A stretch of 64,000 bases of DNA, from the NCBI GenBank assembly GCA_029945375.1, contig CM057063.1:1426001-1490000 (forward strand), in the 5' to 3' direction. Position 1 is the stretch's first letter; each line of letters opens with the position of its first letter. The DNA comes from Agaricus subrufescens. Lineage: Eukaryota > Basidiomycota > Agaricomycetes > Agaricales > Agaricaceae. Positions 22,269 to 33,963 of this stretch are shown in pieces. Position numbers and translations under genes: made by a program. The notes beneath the pieces are model-generated. The model searched no databases. It saw only the letters and a list, made by a program, of their open reading frames with translations, and had not been told where the DNA came from.

Positions 22269-23990
22269 CTAAGAACCATGATGGCGCCTCGACCAACTCG
22301 AAAAGCTTAGGGCACCGACAACTCCAACGACAACCAATGCAGGAATATAGTAGTACCATCCTCCATCACTGTCCACCTCGTCGGGGGATTTCTTGACTAC
22401 ACTACTGGCAGATAGGGAGTCTTCTTCCTTGCCCTTTCTTCTTCTCCGCACAAGGGGCGGTTCAGTATCTGTATTTAGAGATTCTCTAGAAGCAATGCTG
22501 TCTGGTGTCAGCACGCCGAGATCCAGCGAGGGCATCTCCAGTTCTACGTCGCCGCGCATGCTGCTTTGAGGTAGTGCAGGGATGTCCAAGTCGGGTTGAA
22601 GTAGTCTAGCACGATCAAAGTATTTGCTTGCGGCTTCTCTATCGCGGTTCCAGGCGTCGGTTCCGCTTTCGCTGGACTGGTGAGGGGGGACACGGAGTGA
22701 TGATAGACTGGAGTATGAGGATGAAAGGAGAGTCGAGGCTGCGCCTTCTAAATGGAGCAGGCCAGCTTCGAGGTACAGCTGAGCCAAGCCTCGAGATCCG
22801 CCGATGCATTGGAGGTAGTAGGGTGTTGTACCTCGAGGAGCCGGGTCTTCAGGGAGGTTTGTGACGTTATAGGAGCCTGAGAGGGGGAGATAGTGGGAGA
22901 CGAGCCGCATAGTAGCCGAGGGGATGTGGGCTTGGTGCCATGCACGCCTGAGAATGAAATGAGTACGGGGTAAAGGGGGGGTGTGAGGGAGAAAGAGGGA
23001 CTTAAAGGAAATACTCAAACGCCTCGTCTCTGTCCCGTCTGATGTCAAACAAGTCGAGGCCGATCAGGGCGAGGCTGGTAGGATCCATGTTGTACTGGTG
23101 TTCGAGTTGATGGCTGTGATTGAAAACGACGGAGTGAGTCATTTGGGGAGCAAGCGCCTCTGGAGCGGGACCAACGATCAATGAGGGCCATATGATGGAC
23201 TGTTCTTTCTCGAGATGCAAGGTGAGGAGCCTGCCGGAACCGGGGCCGTGGAGCGAGTCGAGGGATGAAAAGCTGGAGGGGAGGCTGCCGTAGGAGCCTG
23301 GCAGGGCAGCACGCTGGCCGGGGGACACAGAACGCGAGGCGGCTGCGGAGCTTGCGTTTTTGTTCCTGTGGCGAAGCAGGCGGTCGTCTGCAGAGGAGAG
23401 GGTGGGTGAAGAGAGGCCGGGCGAGAGTGATATGATGTCTTCGGCATCTGATACCTGGCCGCTTTCGAGGGATGCGGCAAAGCTGCTGGAGATGTCGGGG
23501 TCGGAGATGTAGGCGTAGGAGGACTGGGTCGAGGTCGTCGAGGCGGAGGAGGTGGTGCGCTCCCTGAGGCCGGAGCTCCTCGGCTCTAGCTGCCAGAGGG
23601 ACGTTGCGGTGTGGACGGAGCTGTAGAGACGGCCCTAGGAGGGGGGGTGAGGGGGTGAGTGGAGAGGGCGGGCCGAGGCGCACCTTGATCGCGGGCGGCT
23701 GGCCGGCGACTGCGACGACGAGGTAGTTGCGGTCGATGGTGACCTGGGGGGGTGTGAGAGTGGGAACAGAATGCGGCAGAACACGCACGGAGAGATCGTC
23801 CCGGGTGGTGTTGTGCGGGAGGAGGAGGAGGACGGTGGCCTGTGGCGGGCGTCACGAGGAGGACAACAGCGACAGAACTGAGCGCACTACCTGGTCATGG
23901 GACTGCAGAGACGCATAAACAGCCAGCACGGGCGGGCAGCGGGACGCTCACCTGGTGCCACGAATACGGTCGCTGGTGGTACGAGGCCAT
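22269..23990 (-). CDS. Tail-anchored CS-domain (p23/NudC-like) protein with a split CS domain
   Basis: Start MASYHQRPYSWHQ at 23990. The first half of a CS fold reads ATVLLLLPHNTTRDDLSVRV, VTIDRNYLVVAVAGQPPAIKG, RLYSSVHTATSLWQLEPR. A Ser-rich insert of about 130 residues follows (SSASTTSTQSSYAYIS, SFSSLDSLHGPG). The last CS strands then appear as LLTLHLEKEQSIIWPSLIVG. A helical TPR/Sel1-like region follows (DPTSLALIGLDLFDIRRDRDEAFEYF, RAWHQAHIPSATMRLVSHYL, IGGSRGLAQLYLEAG), then a charged linker with RRRRKGK. It ends with one transmembrane segment (WYYYIPALVVVGVVGALSF) and a short basic tail, stop 22269. CS proteins are usually Hsp90 or dynein co-factors; the tail suggests an ER or mitochondrial outer-membrane location. 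Start codon is 33 bp from the exportin-T start. Confidence 0.75.
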
Positions 23991-24023
23991 GGAGGGCGAG
24001 GCACGTGACGGCTGTGGCTTGCC

Positions 24024-27000
24024 ATGAGCAGCGACCTCGACCAGATCGCGCAGGCCATCGCCATCGCCGCCGACCCCGCCCAGGCCCCGCTCCACCCCCA
24101 CGCCCTCCAGTACCTCGCCTCCGTCCAGCACAACGCCGCCGACACCTGGCGCCTCGCCCTCCCCATCTTCGTCGGCCGCAACGGCGACGGCTCCAAAAAA
24201 TACACCCCCCAGACCCGCTTCTTTGCCCTCCGCGTCCTCGATGAGTTTCTCGACAACAGGTCTTTCGTCTGTCCTCCTGTGTCTTTTTTGCTCTGACCCG
24301 CGACACCCCAGATTCGACCCCCTCGACGACGCCTCGTTCACCACCATCCAGCAGTCCCTCATGTCCTACGCCCACTCGGAATACGTCAGAGGCCCTGCCG
24401 AAGCCGACGCAACCTGTACGCCTCCTCACGTCTCCTCTCCCGCCCCCCCTTCCTCATCCCCTCTCCCCCAGTCCTCAGAAACAAGTTCTCCCATACCCTC
24501 ACCCTCTTCTTCCTCTGCTCCTACATGAACCAGTGGCCCTCCTTCTTCAGCGACCTCTTTGGATTGATCCGCTCCCCCCTCGAGTCCTCCCCGTCCACCT
24601 CCTTCAACAGACACGTCGCCCTCCTCTTTTTCCACATCGTCCTTGAAATTTCTGGCGAAGTCGCGGATCAGTCCATCAAGGCTGCCAGGAGCTGGAACAT
24701 GACCAGACACCAACGCGACGGCAGGGTCAGGGATGCCGTGCGCGAGCGAGACGCCCCAGAGATAAACGAGGCCGTCCTCACCATCGTCGCAGAGGCCGCT
24801 GAAACAATGGTCCAGCTCCGAAAACTAGACCGAGCCGACGTCAAAAAAGACCTAGATGCTCTCATCGAGGTCGTGGATTGGGGTATCAGGACTTTTGGGT
24901 CTTACGTTGGTAGGCCTTTTTCTCCATACCACTACATACCCCTTTTATCAATCTTTCCACAGGCTGGATTGATATCAGCCTAACCGTGACGCCCACAACC
25001 GTCAATTTATTGTTTGGCATGCTTGCGGATCAGTCGCTGCCCATCCGATTGGCCACCTCTCTCGCCATCCTCCGCATCGTCGCCAAGGGTCTGAAAGAGC
25101 CCGGAGACAAATTACAGCTCATCAAAGTCCTAGCCCTCGGCCAGGTCCTCGACGCCCTCGAATCCAAAACGCGCCAACAGCAGCTCGAGCGGGGTGATGA
25201 CACGGACGAAGGGGAAGAGGCCTATCGAGAGGCCCTAGGAAGGATGCTCAACGCCCTTGGACTCGAACTCATGAAACTTGTCGATGTAGGTATCCTCCTC
25301 TCACGTGCCAATCCTAGATCCTCACCCTCTCTACAAAGGAACCAGGGACAGAGGAGATTCGCCGTGAAGCTACATCCTATCTCGAGCAGGCTCTACCTGT
25401 CATGCTACGATTTATGGCGGATGATTATGATGACACTGCTTCGACCATCTTTCCCATGTTACAAGTTGTCCTATCCAATGCAAGTCTTTACATTTTGATT
25501 TTTGGTCGTGTGACCAAAATTAATAACCCCTGTTTTTTTGTGCAGTACAAACGCGAACGGAGGTCGACCACGGAACCTCTCAGCAAAACCAGGCTTTCCT
25601 TCTTGACGGACCTCCTTAGAGTCATCTTGGCCAAGTTGAAATGGGAAGAGAGATCCGACCCCGATGACTCGGACGACGACGATGCTGTTGAATTTGATAA
25701 AATGCGAAAGGACTTGCGCACATTCTTAGACTCTGTCCTGGCTATCGATCAAGATCTCGCTACCGGCGCTGTGCATACACTCGCCATGCAGACCATCGAC
25801 GCTTACAGAAACGGTGTCTCTCTCAAATGGAACGATGCAGAATTGGGAGTTTATCTTGTCTTCATTTTTGGGGAGATTAGTAAATGTGTGTACCATACTC
25901 CCTCCTTTTTTTTCGCGCTCACTCACCAAAACCAGCCGGAGGTAAAGGCCGCCCCGCGTTCTGTCATGCCCCACCGGTCGATAAAAACAACAAAGCCAAG
26001 CACACTCTGGACTATTCAGAGTTCCCGCTCACGCCTCATGGAGAGATGTTACTCGCCCTGGTTCAGTCTGGCATCGTGTCATACCCCAATAAACACGTCG
26101 CTCTGCAATATTTCGAAACCGTTGCCAGATATACGGACTTTTTCAAGGTTAGAAAGGAATGCATTCTACCAGCACTGGAGGCTATGATGGATGCTCGGTA
26201 CGGGCCCTCTTCCATCTCACTTCACCTCTGAATTTGAATGTTGACAAGGAATCAAGGGGTTTACACAATCCTGACGCGTATACGCGTTCACGATTATATT
26301 ATCTCTTCTATAAGTTCATCAAGGAAAACCGGCAAGAAATTCCGATAGATCTCTCTTCAAAAATCATTGATACCATGCGTGATCTCCTCCCCATCGAAGC
26401 AGAAATCCCTTCCGATCTGGAAGAAGTTGAATTCGATATCCTGGGTGAGATTGTTCGAAATTCCACATTTGATTCACAACTCTACCTATTTGAATCCGCC
26501 GGCATCCTCACCTCTTTAAACTTCAAAACTCCTGAAATTCAAGCTAGTCTTTTACTTTCACTCGTAAAACCTCTTATGAATGATTTATCGTTGAATCTGC
26601 AAATTGTTAGGGAGAAGGGTTGGAATAAGGATGATTTGGACACTTTGATGCCGCTTGTCAAAATGCATCATGTCATTATGGCACTTGGGAATATTGCAAA
26701 AGGTTTTCCGGATTATCCGACTGTGATTCCGGAGAATTATATTATGCCTCCTTTGGATGTGTTTGTGGAGGTGGCCAAAGCGATTCTGGTGTGTTTGGAA
26801 GCGATGAATGTGCTTAAAGTCATTAGAGATGCGGTAAGATTTTTTTGTAATTGAAAAAAAGATTTTCTGGCTGACTCGTTAGTTTTTTGTTTCTTTTTTT
26901 TTTTTGTCTAGACGCGGTTTGCTTTTGCTAGGGTGTTGGCTACTGCTGGACCGACGGTTGCGACTTTTATTCCGCCGCTTATGGGGAATTTACTTGCGCA

Positions 27001-27924
27001 TTTTGAACCTTCGGAATTGGTGGATTTTATGACTTTTATTGGTCTCTTGATCTTCAGACTGAATGTGAGCGTCATACATCATTTTTCTTTGCTGTTTTGT
27101 TGATTGAGACTTGTTCTAACAGAAAGCGTTTTATGACGTCCTTGATCAATTGATAGGTCCACTGAATCAACACATCACCTCACTGTTGTCGCAACCTATA
27201 TCTGGGACGGACGATGAGCGGGCGCATATCGAGACTAAAAAAGCGTATCTGGCGCTTTTGAATAATATCATGGCTGCAAAATTACAAAACGTGTTTACAT
27301 CTGAACGTCTGTCTTTTCTCGACTTCGAGAGAGAGAAAGGGAGAGGTCTAACACATATACTTTTTTTCATCTATTATAGGGAATTCTGCCAATTTTGAAA
27401 CGCTGCTAGAAAGTATGTTGGGGCAAGCTGAAGATGTGACTGATGCTTCTAGTCAGAAGGCTGCGTTTGCGTTTTTTAATAAGTGTGTTGGGATTTGGGG
27501 GAAGCCTATTGTTGTTGGGGTTGAGGGAGGGGGTGCGGGTGTTGATCAAGAGGGGTTGCCTGGGTTTGATCGGTTTATATATGAAAGGATTATTCCTCTT
27601 GCGTTTAGAGTTCCTTCGGCGCCGGGATTTAATTTAAAAGACGGTCAAGTTGTCGTTGTGAGTTTTTCTTGATTACTAATTCCCTCTCTCTCTTTTGCTG
27701 ATGTCTTTTTTAAGGCTTTACAAGAGATTTGCCATCTTCTACAGACGATAGTGAATACGAGAGGACAGGAGGCGTCGACGTTTTTGCTTAGTGTGTTTTT
27801 GCCGGCGCAGAATTGGCCGGCGGATACGGCGATGGAACTTGTGACGAAGATGCAGAATAATGATCCGAAGGTGTTTAGAAAGTTTTTTACGGATTTGATT
27901 CGGTCTTCGAGACGTACTTCATAA
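24024..27924 (+). CDS. LOS1: Exportin-T (tRNA exportin Los1/XPOT)
   Basis: Karyopherin-beta family carrier that exports mature tRNA with Ran-GTP. The N-terminus MSSDLDQIAQAIAIAADPAQAP with LHPHALQYLASVQ opens a HEAT-repeat protein. Typical exportin-T blocks follow: TRFFALRVLDEFLDNR, NKFSHTLTLFFLCSYMNQWPSFF, LFFHIVLEISGEVADQSIK, LIEVVDWGIRTFGSYVGWIDISL, FMADDYDDTASTIFPMLQ, RLSFLTDLLRVILAKLKWE, VSYPNKHVALQYFETVARY, RSRLYYLFYKFIKENR, VFVEVAKAILVCLEAM and DATRFAFARVLATAGPTVATFIPPL. It ends RKFFTDLIRSSRRTS at 27922-27924. A dozen or so short introns give a protein of about a thousand residues, the expected size. The 5' half is strikingly C-rich at third positions compared with the 3' half. Confidence 0.93.
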
Positions 27925-28366
27925 CATTTTCTTTTTCTCCTTTAGATTTGAAGAGCTTTGAGTTGTTTTTTGCGCGTTGTTTTTTTTGAACTGAGCTTGA
28001 GGAGTTGTCATTAGATTAGGTTTACCATTTTGTTCATTTTGTGTTGATAATCATTTTTTTGGTTACCCTCTTTTTTTGTCGTTGCATTACTTTTCATATA
28101 TTTCTGGATGACGTTTTTTACTTGGCACGCGGTTAGCCCGGCTATCCTAGTCAGTCAGATAACCGTTACACCATATCTTTAGATATTCTGCCATCAACTA
28201 GTATAAATGCCGTAAGCTCATGGTTACACGCGGAGTACATGAGTTTGTGATTGTTTGACTAAGACTATGCCGATAAAGCCGTTTTGATCAATTAACAGCC
28301 AGCTTCCTCCCCCTCCACTCGAACGCTTGTGTCCTCTCGGCCGAAAAGGGGAGCGTGTGTTCAGAA
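27925..28366. other. Intergenic between exportin-T and cullin-3
   Basis: About 440 bp holding the T-rich 3' region of exportin-T, a tRNA-like fragment on the minus strand (28137-28180, listed separately) and the cullin-3 promoter. No protein-coding gene seen. Confidence 0.5.
28137..28180 (-). other. Truncated tRNA-Glu-like relic
   Basis: Read on the minus strand, the segment begins GATATGGTGTAACGGTTATC, which matches the 5' half (acceptor, D-arm) of fungal tRNA-Glu. It then departs from the normal anticodon arm (TGACTGACTAGGATAGCC..) and there is no T-arm with a GTTCGA-like loop downstream. It is therefore not an intact tRNA; it could be a decayed tRNA copy or the tRNA-derived head of a SINE. 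Confidence 0.35.
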
Positions 28367-31300
28367 ATGGCTGCTGGTATGTAAACTTCCATACGTTGCA
28401 TACTCGTATCCTTTTCACCGTTTGTTTACTGACGCACCTTAAATGTGTTAGCTGGTACGCGAAACAGAACGGTGAAGAAACAGATTGTGAGTTTTGCTTG
28501 GTTCTTGTCTTTCCATTTAAATCAGTTTTTTTTAAAACATAGATTTGACTTGTAACAAAAAATCTAAAAGAAAGTTCCTAAAAAGGTTACTAGTGGAATT
28601 TCCGAACTATCAAAACTCTTTCTTATTAATATCTATCGATTCCATATTATACACAGTTAGGCCCCGAATTCGATGTGAATCTTACTTGGCCGACGCTTTC
28701 GCGGAATATACGAGAGATACAGAGGAACAATGCGCATAATCTTTCGTTTGAGGAGAATCATAGGTTTGGGTATAATATGGTGTTGTATAGGCATGGGGAT
28801 GTTTTGTATCGGGGGTTGAAGGAACTTGTGGTTGAGCATTTGGATGAGTTGGCGGAGAAGTGGATTGTGCCTGCTTTTCCGGTTGAGAGGGTTCAGGAGA
28901 TGTTTGAGGGGGAGGTTTTGTTGAAGGCTTTGAGGAAGGTTTGGGATGATCATATTGGGAGTATGACGAAGATTGGACAGATTTTGAAGTATATGGTGAG
29001 TGTGTGTGTTTTGTTTTGTTTTTTTTTCTTTTGGACTCGTCATATACTATATTCCCCCTCCCCTCTATCGAATTGGTTTTTTGATATGTGTTTCTATTTA
29101 GGATCGCGTTTACGTCGAAAAAGCTGAGGTCAAGCAGACTTGGAATTTGGGTCTTGAGCTTTTTATACAACGTATCATTCGGTCTCCGATCCAGAATCAC
29201 TTGGTCACAGCTATTTTGGATCAAATTCGGTATGAGAGGGAGGGTTATATGGTCAATCGATCGGCTATTCAAGGTTGTGTTGATGTTTTTCTACGATTAC
29301 GCGATGAGAGTGGTACGACCATCTTTAATCGTGATATTGAACCGGCGTTTTTGGAGCAGAGTATGGTGTTTTATGAAGAAGAAGGGAAGAAGTTGGTGCA
29401 ATCGTGTGATGCGCCAGAGTTTTTGTTAAAGGTAAGTCTCGTCTCGAGTATTTTGATTTTTTTTCTTGACCTGGGATTAATTGTTGGAAATAGGCTGAAC
29501 AGCGGTTTGATGCTGAAGACTCACGAACGCATCATTATTTGTCGAGTCAAACCGCCCCGGCTATTAAACAGATCTTGAAAGATCATTTACTCTCGCCTCA
29601 TATTTCTGATATCATCTCCATGCCGGGTTCTGGACTTGATATTATGATTGATACCGATAAGATCGACGTGCTATCACGGTTGTATCGGTTATACATTCTT
29701 GTTCCGATGGGACTTCCGACTTTGAAAAACGCGTTGAAGGAATCGATTGGGAGGCGTGGAAAGGTTATTAATGATGCGTCGAGTGGGCCGGATGCTAGTG
29801 AAGTGGTGGAGCAGGCGGAGGATGTGAAAGGAAAGGGTAAGGCGAGGGCGAAAGTTCAAGTGAATTCGGTTACGCCTGCGACGGAGTGGGTGCAGAGAGT
29901 GTTGGAATTGAAGGATCAGTTCAGTAATATTTGGGAGAAGGCTTTTCTGGAAAATCATGTTCTGGAGGTTGCGATCAATGAGGTGAGATTTTTATCTTTT
30001 GGAGGTTCTGTTTCCCTTTAAAATATTGACGGGTTGTGTGCTTTTATAGGCGTTCGAGTCTTTTATCAATCAGAATGCCAAGTGTTCAGAATTCTTGTCG
30101 CTGTTCATTGATAATCATCTGAAGAAGGACTTTAAAGGCGTAAGTGAGCTGGTCGGAATCGATAAGACTGGTGCTGACGTATGAATTTACCCAGAAAACT
30201 GACGCTGAAATTGCGACTATTCTCGATAAAACCATCTCTATCTTCAGATTCGTTACTGAGAAGGATTTCTTTGAACGATATTACAAGGGACATCTATCCA
30301 AACGCCTTCTTCATGATCGATCAGTGTCGGAAGACGCTGAGCGTGAAATGCTCAGTAGACTCAAAGTGGAATGTGGTTACCAATTCACGCAAAAGTTGGA
30401 GGGCATGTTCAACGATATCAAGTTGTCTGCTGAAGCTATGGAGGCATATCAAAGACATCTCAGGAAGACGACAGTGAGTTAATCGTAATTCGTAAGTTCA
30501 ACAGGTTGACTTATGATTGTCTGTTTCCTTTAGTCGCCTGAAGTTGCTATCAGTGTCATTGTTATGACTTCGACTTATTGGCCGGTCTCTCATGTACAGA
30601 CCTCTTGCAATGTTCCGGCTATCCTTGCCAAGAGTAGCGAATCGTTTCAGCAGTTCTATCTGTCTAGACATACGGGCCGTCAATTGACTTGGCAGTATGG
30701 CTATGGAAATGCAGATGTTCATACCCAGTTCAAAAAGGGGGCCCGCGACCTCAATGTCTCCACTTATGCACTCATTATTCTACTCCTCTTCCAAGACTTG
30801 GGTGATGATGATTTTTTGACGTATTCAGTACGTTTCGCAATTTCATTGGGTTAAATTTTATCGAACGAGATGAATCTAACTATGAGGTTTTATAGGAAAT
30901 CAAAGAGGCTACTGCGATTGTGGATCATGAACTGAAACGACAGTTGCAGTCCCTTGCTTGTGGGAAATTTAAGGTGCTGAGGAAACATCCGCATGGGAAG
31001 GAAGTCAATGATGATGATTCGTTTTCGTTCAATAACGATTTCGAGTGTAAGTTGACGAAGATTAAGATTGCGACGGTGTCGTCGAAGATCGAGAGTAAGG
31101 AAGAGAGGAAGGATACCCATGATAGGATAGAGGAGGAACGGAGATACGTGCTTGATGTAAGTGATGGTTTTTTTGGGGTTCAGAGTTTTTTTGACTGTGG
31201 TTTTTCAGGCGTGTATTGTTCGTATTATGAAGGACAGAAAACACATGACGCACATTGATTTGGTTAATGAAACGGTTAAGCAAGTGGCTAATCGGTTCAC

Positions 31301-31512
31301 GCCAGAACCAATGCTCATCAAAAGAAGAATCGAGGTTTTGATTGAGGTGAGTGGATACCCTATTTTTGATTATTGTTCTTTTGTTCAGTTCGTATTAGAA
31401 GGAATACCTGGAACGGTGTGAGGATCGGAAGTCCTACAACTACAACGTTAGTGTCATCTTCCCCTCAGATTGTGATATACTCACTCACACGACTTTCTTT
31501 TTCAAGGCATGA
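28367..31512 (+). CDS. CUL3: Cullin-3 (scaffold of BTB-type CRL3 ubiquitin ligases)
   Basis: Starts MAAAGTRNRTVKKQI, then GPEFDVNLTWPTLSRNIREI with NAHNLSFEENHRFGYNMVLYRHG, the cullin-3 N-terminal repeat that binds BTB proteins. Further blocks: SAIQGCVDVFLRLRDESG, PAFLEQSMVFYEEEG, AEQRFDAEDSRTHHYL. The cullin-homology domain reads FIDNHLKKDFKG, ISIFRFVTEKDFFERYYKGH, LSKRLLHDRSVSEDAEREML, LKVECGYQFTQKLEGMF, WPVSHVQTSCNVPA, RQLTWQYGYGNADV. The C-terminal winged helix holds the neddylation site in IVRIMKDRKHMTH and ends RKSYNYNA at 31510-31512. About ten introns; the intron after KKQI is long (about 160 bp). The LSKRLL motif and C-terminal segment identify cullin, and the N-terminus points to CUL3 rather than CUL1/4. 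Confidence 0.93.
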
Positions 31513-31846
31513 GGAATGAAATGTATTTGTATGATTATCACCCAGTTTTTGTGTTTGAGCTATTAGCATTTGCATATCTTCCCCTTGGTTTTTTTTTTCT
31601 CTCAACGATATATGGTACTTGACGTTAATTTCATTCAAGTTGTACTTTTAAATCTTATCTCCTGGTCTTGGGAGATGGAAATGTCATTTTCAATGTAGTT
31701 AACTGTGATTGGGCACTTTCAATGGAAGACAAGTCGACAAGAACGGCACCTCTAGGGTGACATATATTTAACCATAAAGGCAGGTTTCACCAACATCAAA
31801 TTCGAACCTAGGTATCCAAAACACAAAAAAAACTCAACACCTAGAC
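31513..31846. other. Convergent 3' region
   Basis: About 330 bp between the cullin-3 stop and the stop of the minus-strand secreted-protein gene. T-rich, no gene, presumably both 3' UTRs. Confidence 0.45.
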
Positions 31847-32668
31847 CTACGCCTCATGAAGAGATTTAACAGCATCCCTCGAAGCATTATACGCAGCGCC
31901 AACCGAAGCCGGCGAAGTAGAGTTGTTCCAATTATCACCACCCGGAACCACCGTGTTTTTCCCGGCATCGGTACCGGTGAAATTGAGGTTGTGAGTGGTG
32001 ACGGTCCCGTTTGAATCCATGATGTTATTGTAATGGCTCGAGATGGATTGATCGTATCCGACTTGTTTGCCGGATGTGCGACGCATGTCATGACTAAATC
32101 CGGATAGACCTGAAACGTGTTGTTCGAGGATGATGGTTTGGGTTTCGACGTCGCATACTGTTTCAGTTATAACCCTAATTTTTTAAACGGGTGAGTTGAA
32201 TGGTTTGACACTTTTATGCACATGTGTGTGTAGAAACTGGAAGCTTACTTTTTAACCATTTCTTGAAGAACGAGTAAACGTTGTTGAACGATTTCAACGG
32301 ACTGCTTGTGGCAAACTTTTTCATGGATTGTGATAACCGTTTGGGAGTTTTGGGAACCATCGAAATTGCCGGCACCGTAGAAATTGTCAAAGCCGGCCAT
32401 GGAATCGAGTCCTCCGTAGTTGTTGAAAGACGGAGGAGGGGAGGTGCGAACGGCTAGAGTTTCTGAGAATGATACACATACATAGACAAGGAGGAGAGAG
32501 AGAGAGACGGGTGGGAAGAAAGAGATGAGAGTTAGGAGGGACGATGAGAGTTTCGGGCTTTGAGGGCTTACCTAGTTCGTTAGACCGCGTGAGACCGAGA
32601 GGTGAGGAGGCGACGCTGGTGATAGCGGCGAGGGCGTAGATAGCAACAGTGGAGATTTTGGAAAACAT
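31847..32668 (-). CDS. Conserved small secreted protein, function unknown
   Basis: Start MFSKISTVAIYALAAITSVASS is a signal peptide. Three exons then give TSPPPSFNNYGGLDSMAGFDNFYG, a segment TVITIHEKVCHKQSVEIVQQ with LLVLQEMVKK, and the last exon VICDVETQTIILEQHVSGLSGFSHDMRR, followed by an Asn/Gly/Thr-rich C-terminus ending VKSLHEA at 31847. Two or three cysteines lie in the mature part, and Asn-x-Thr/Ser sites (DSNGT, NFTGT, NNST) suggest N-glycosylation. I have the impression that closely related hypothetical secreted proteins are widespread in Agaricomycetes, but no function is known to me. No hydrophobin cysteine pattern and no enzyme motif are present. Confidence 0.75.
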
Positions 32669-33963
32669 TTTGGTGAGGTTAAATCCTGGAAGCTCACAGC
32701 GTCAATAACCGGATGCGAGTTAGATGAACGCCCCGCAAGCATGACAGGGCATTCAAAGATTTCCAATTAACTCACTTGAAGTTGACGAGGATCAAGCCAA
32801 ATAAGTAATGTCGAAAGTGAACGAAAGAAATGTAAAGGAAAGACTGGCAACCAGGCCAATACGAACGAAGAAGAGGAAAAGAAGTGGGTAGAGAGGGGAA
32901 GAAAAGAAAAAGAAGGGGGGGGAAACAAGATGTAGGATACTGTCCACTCTTGGCATTTAATTCTCGGAGACAACATCCAATCCCCGTCCTTACCATAGCT
33001 GAGGATGCCAGAGTCCAGTCGGTTATCTCGGCGTAGCTAAATATGGTAGGTAGAGATGCCCAGGCCCCAGGGAGACGTACTTCGGGTACAAAAATAGCGA
33101 TCACTGCAATTCAAAAATCCACGATCACAAAGTTTAGAAGGGAAGTTTCAATACAGTTCGGAGTGCTCGGGAATCACGCTGCATGACGATCACTGATCAG
33201 AGACATTTTGGCAAGGTAGTATGACAACGAGCATGAGTTTGAGTTCCTATGGCTATGGCGGTATTGGATGGCATGGGATTACCCGGCGACGATCCCATGC
33301 TCATCGTTCGGCCAGGATTTGGACCGACCGACCGGCAGTCTAAGCCCCAAATACGATGCCTCAACTAGCTCAATTTTGCTCCTGAACCTAGGGATATTGC
33401 AATAGACCCCTATCGAAGGAGGGTTCTAACGGTCTCCTTATTACTGACTGCATCTTAGTTATGACCAGCGCAGTAGGGCACCATGCTATAGAATGGCACT
33501 AGTGCATAAACGGTTGATGATCGAACATGACGCCGCGGACGCGCACATGCGAAATATCGTAACCATGGGTCCATCAAACTACAAATGGAGTACACACTGC
33601 GTTTTAATCAAGAACACGGAGGGGAACAGTACGAGGCTAGAGTTTAAGTTAGATACCTTGCAATTGCACAGCTTTTCTGATGACTTCGTCCAGAATTTCT
33701 ACCGGGATTTGTAGTTCTTGAGAGACTGGCTAAATCCAATTTGGGAGTGACCTTACACCTTAAGCTTCCGAATAAGGAGGTCGATCAGAGAGTCGCCTTG
33801 GCTTCGACCCGAATCCCTGGCTAATACACGTCTGCCACGTTACCAGACGATGAGTTGGAATATGTCGTTTGACGTATCGTGAAGGAGTCAGATAGAAGCT
33901 TGTAGTAAACGTCAGCGATAATAAGATATCCAATACCCCCATTAGATAAATTACAGCGAATCT
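32669..33963. other. Intergenic, no gene seen; contains a short hairpin
   Basis: About 1.3 kb. The first 250 bp are purine-rich on the plus strand (aagaagaggaaaagaag), likely the promoter pyrimidine tract of the upstream minus-strand gene. A 9-bp perfect inverted repeat, GCATGGGAT..ATCCCATGC with a 12-base loop, lies at about 33270-33300. The open frame at 33493-33714 has no recognisable features. Confidence 0.45.

Noticed and set aside
23045..24429. Long Arg/Pro-rich frames on both strands
   Set aside because: GC-rich shadows of the CS-domain and exportin-T exons.
28657..29272. Minus-strand Pro/Gln/Thr-rich frames
   Set aside because: Antisense of cullin-3 exons, which match the family clearly.
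32767..33104. Minus-strand frames upstream of the small secreted protein
   Set aside because: Phe/Ser/Leu-rich promoter pyrimidine tract; no homologous motif.
33301..33360. Possible tRNA on the minus strand (ggtccaaatcc-like text)
   Set aside because: The arms do not pair and no D-arm or acceptor stem can be drawn.
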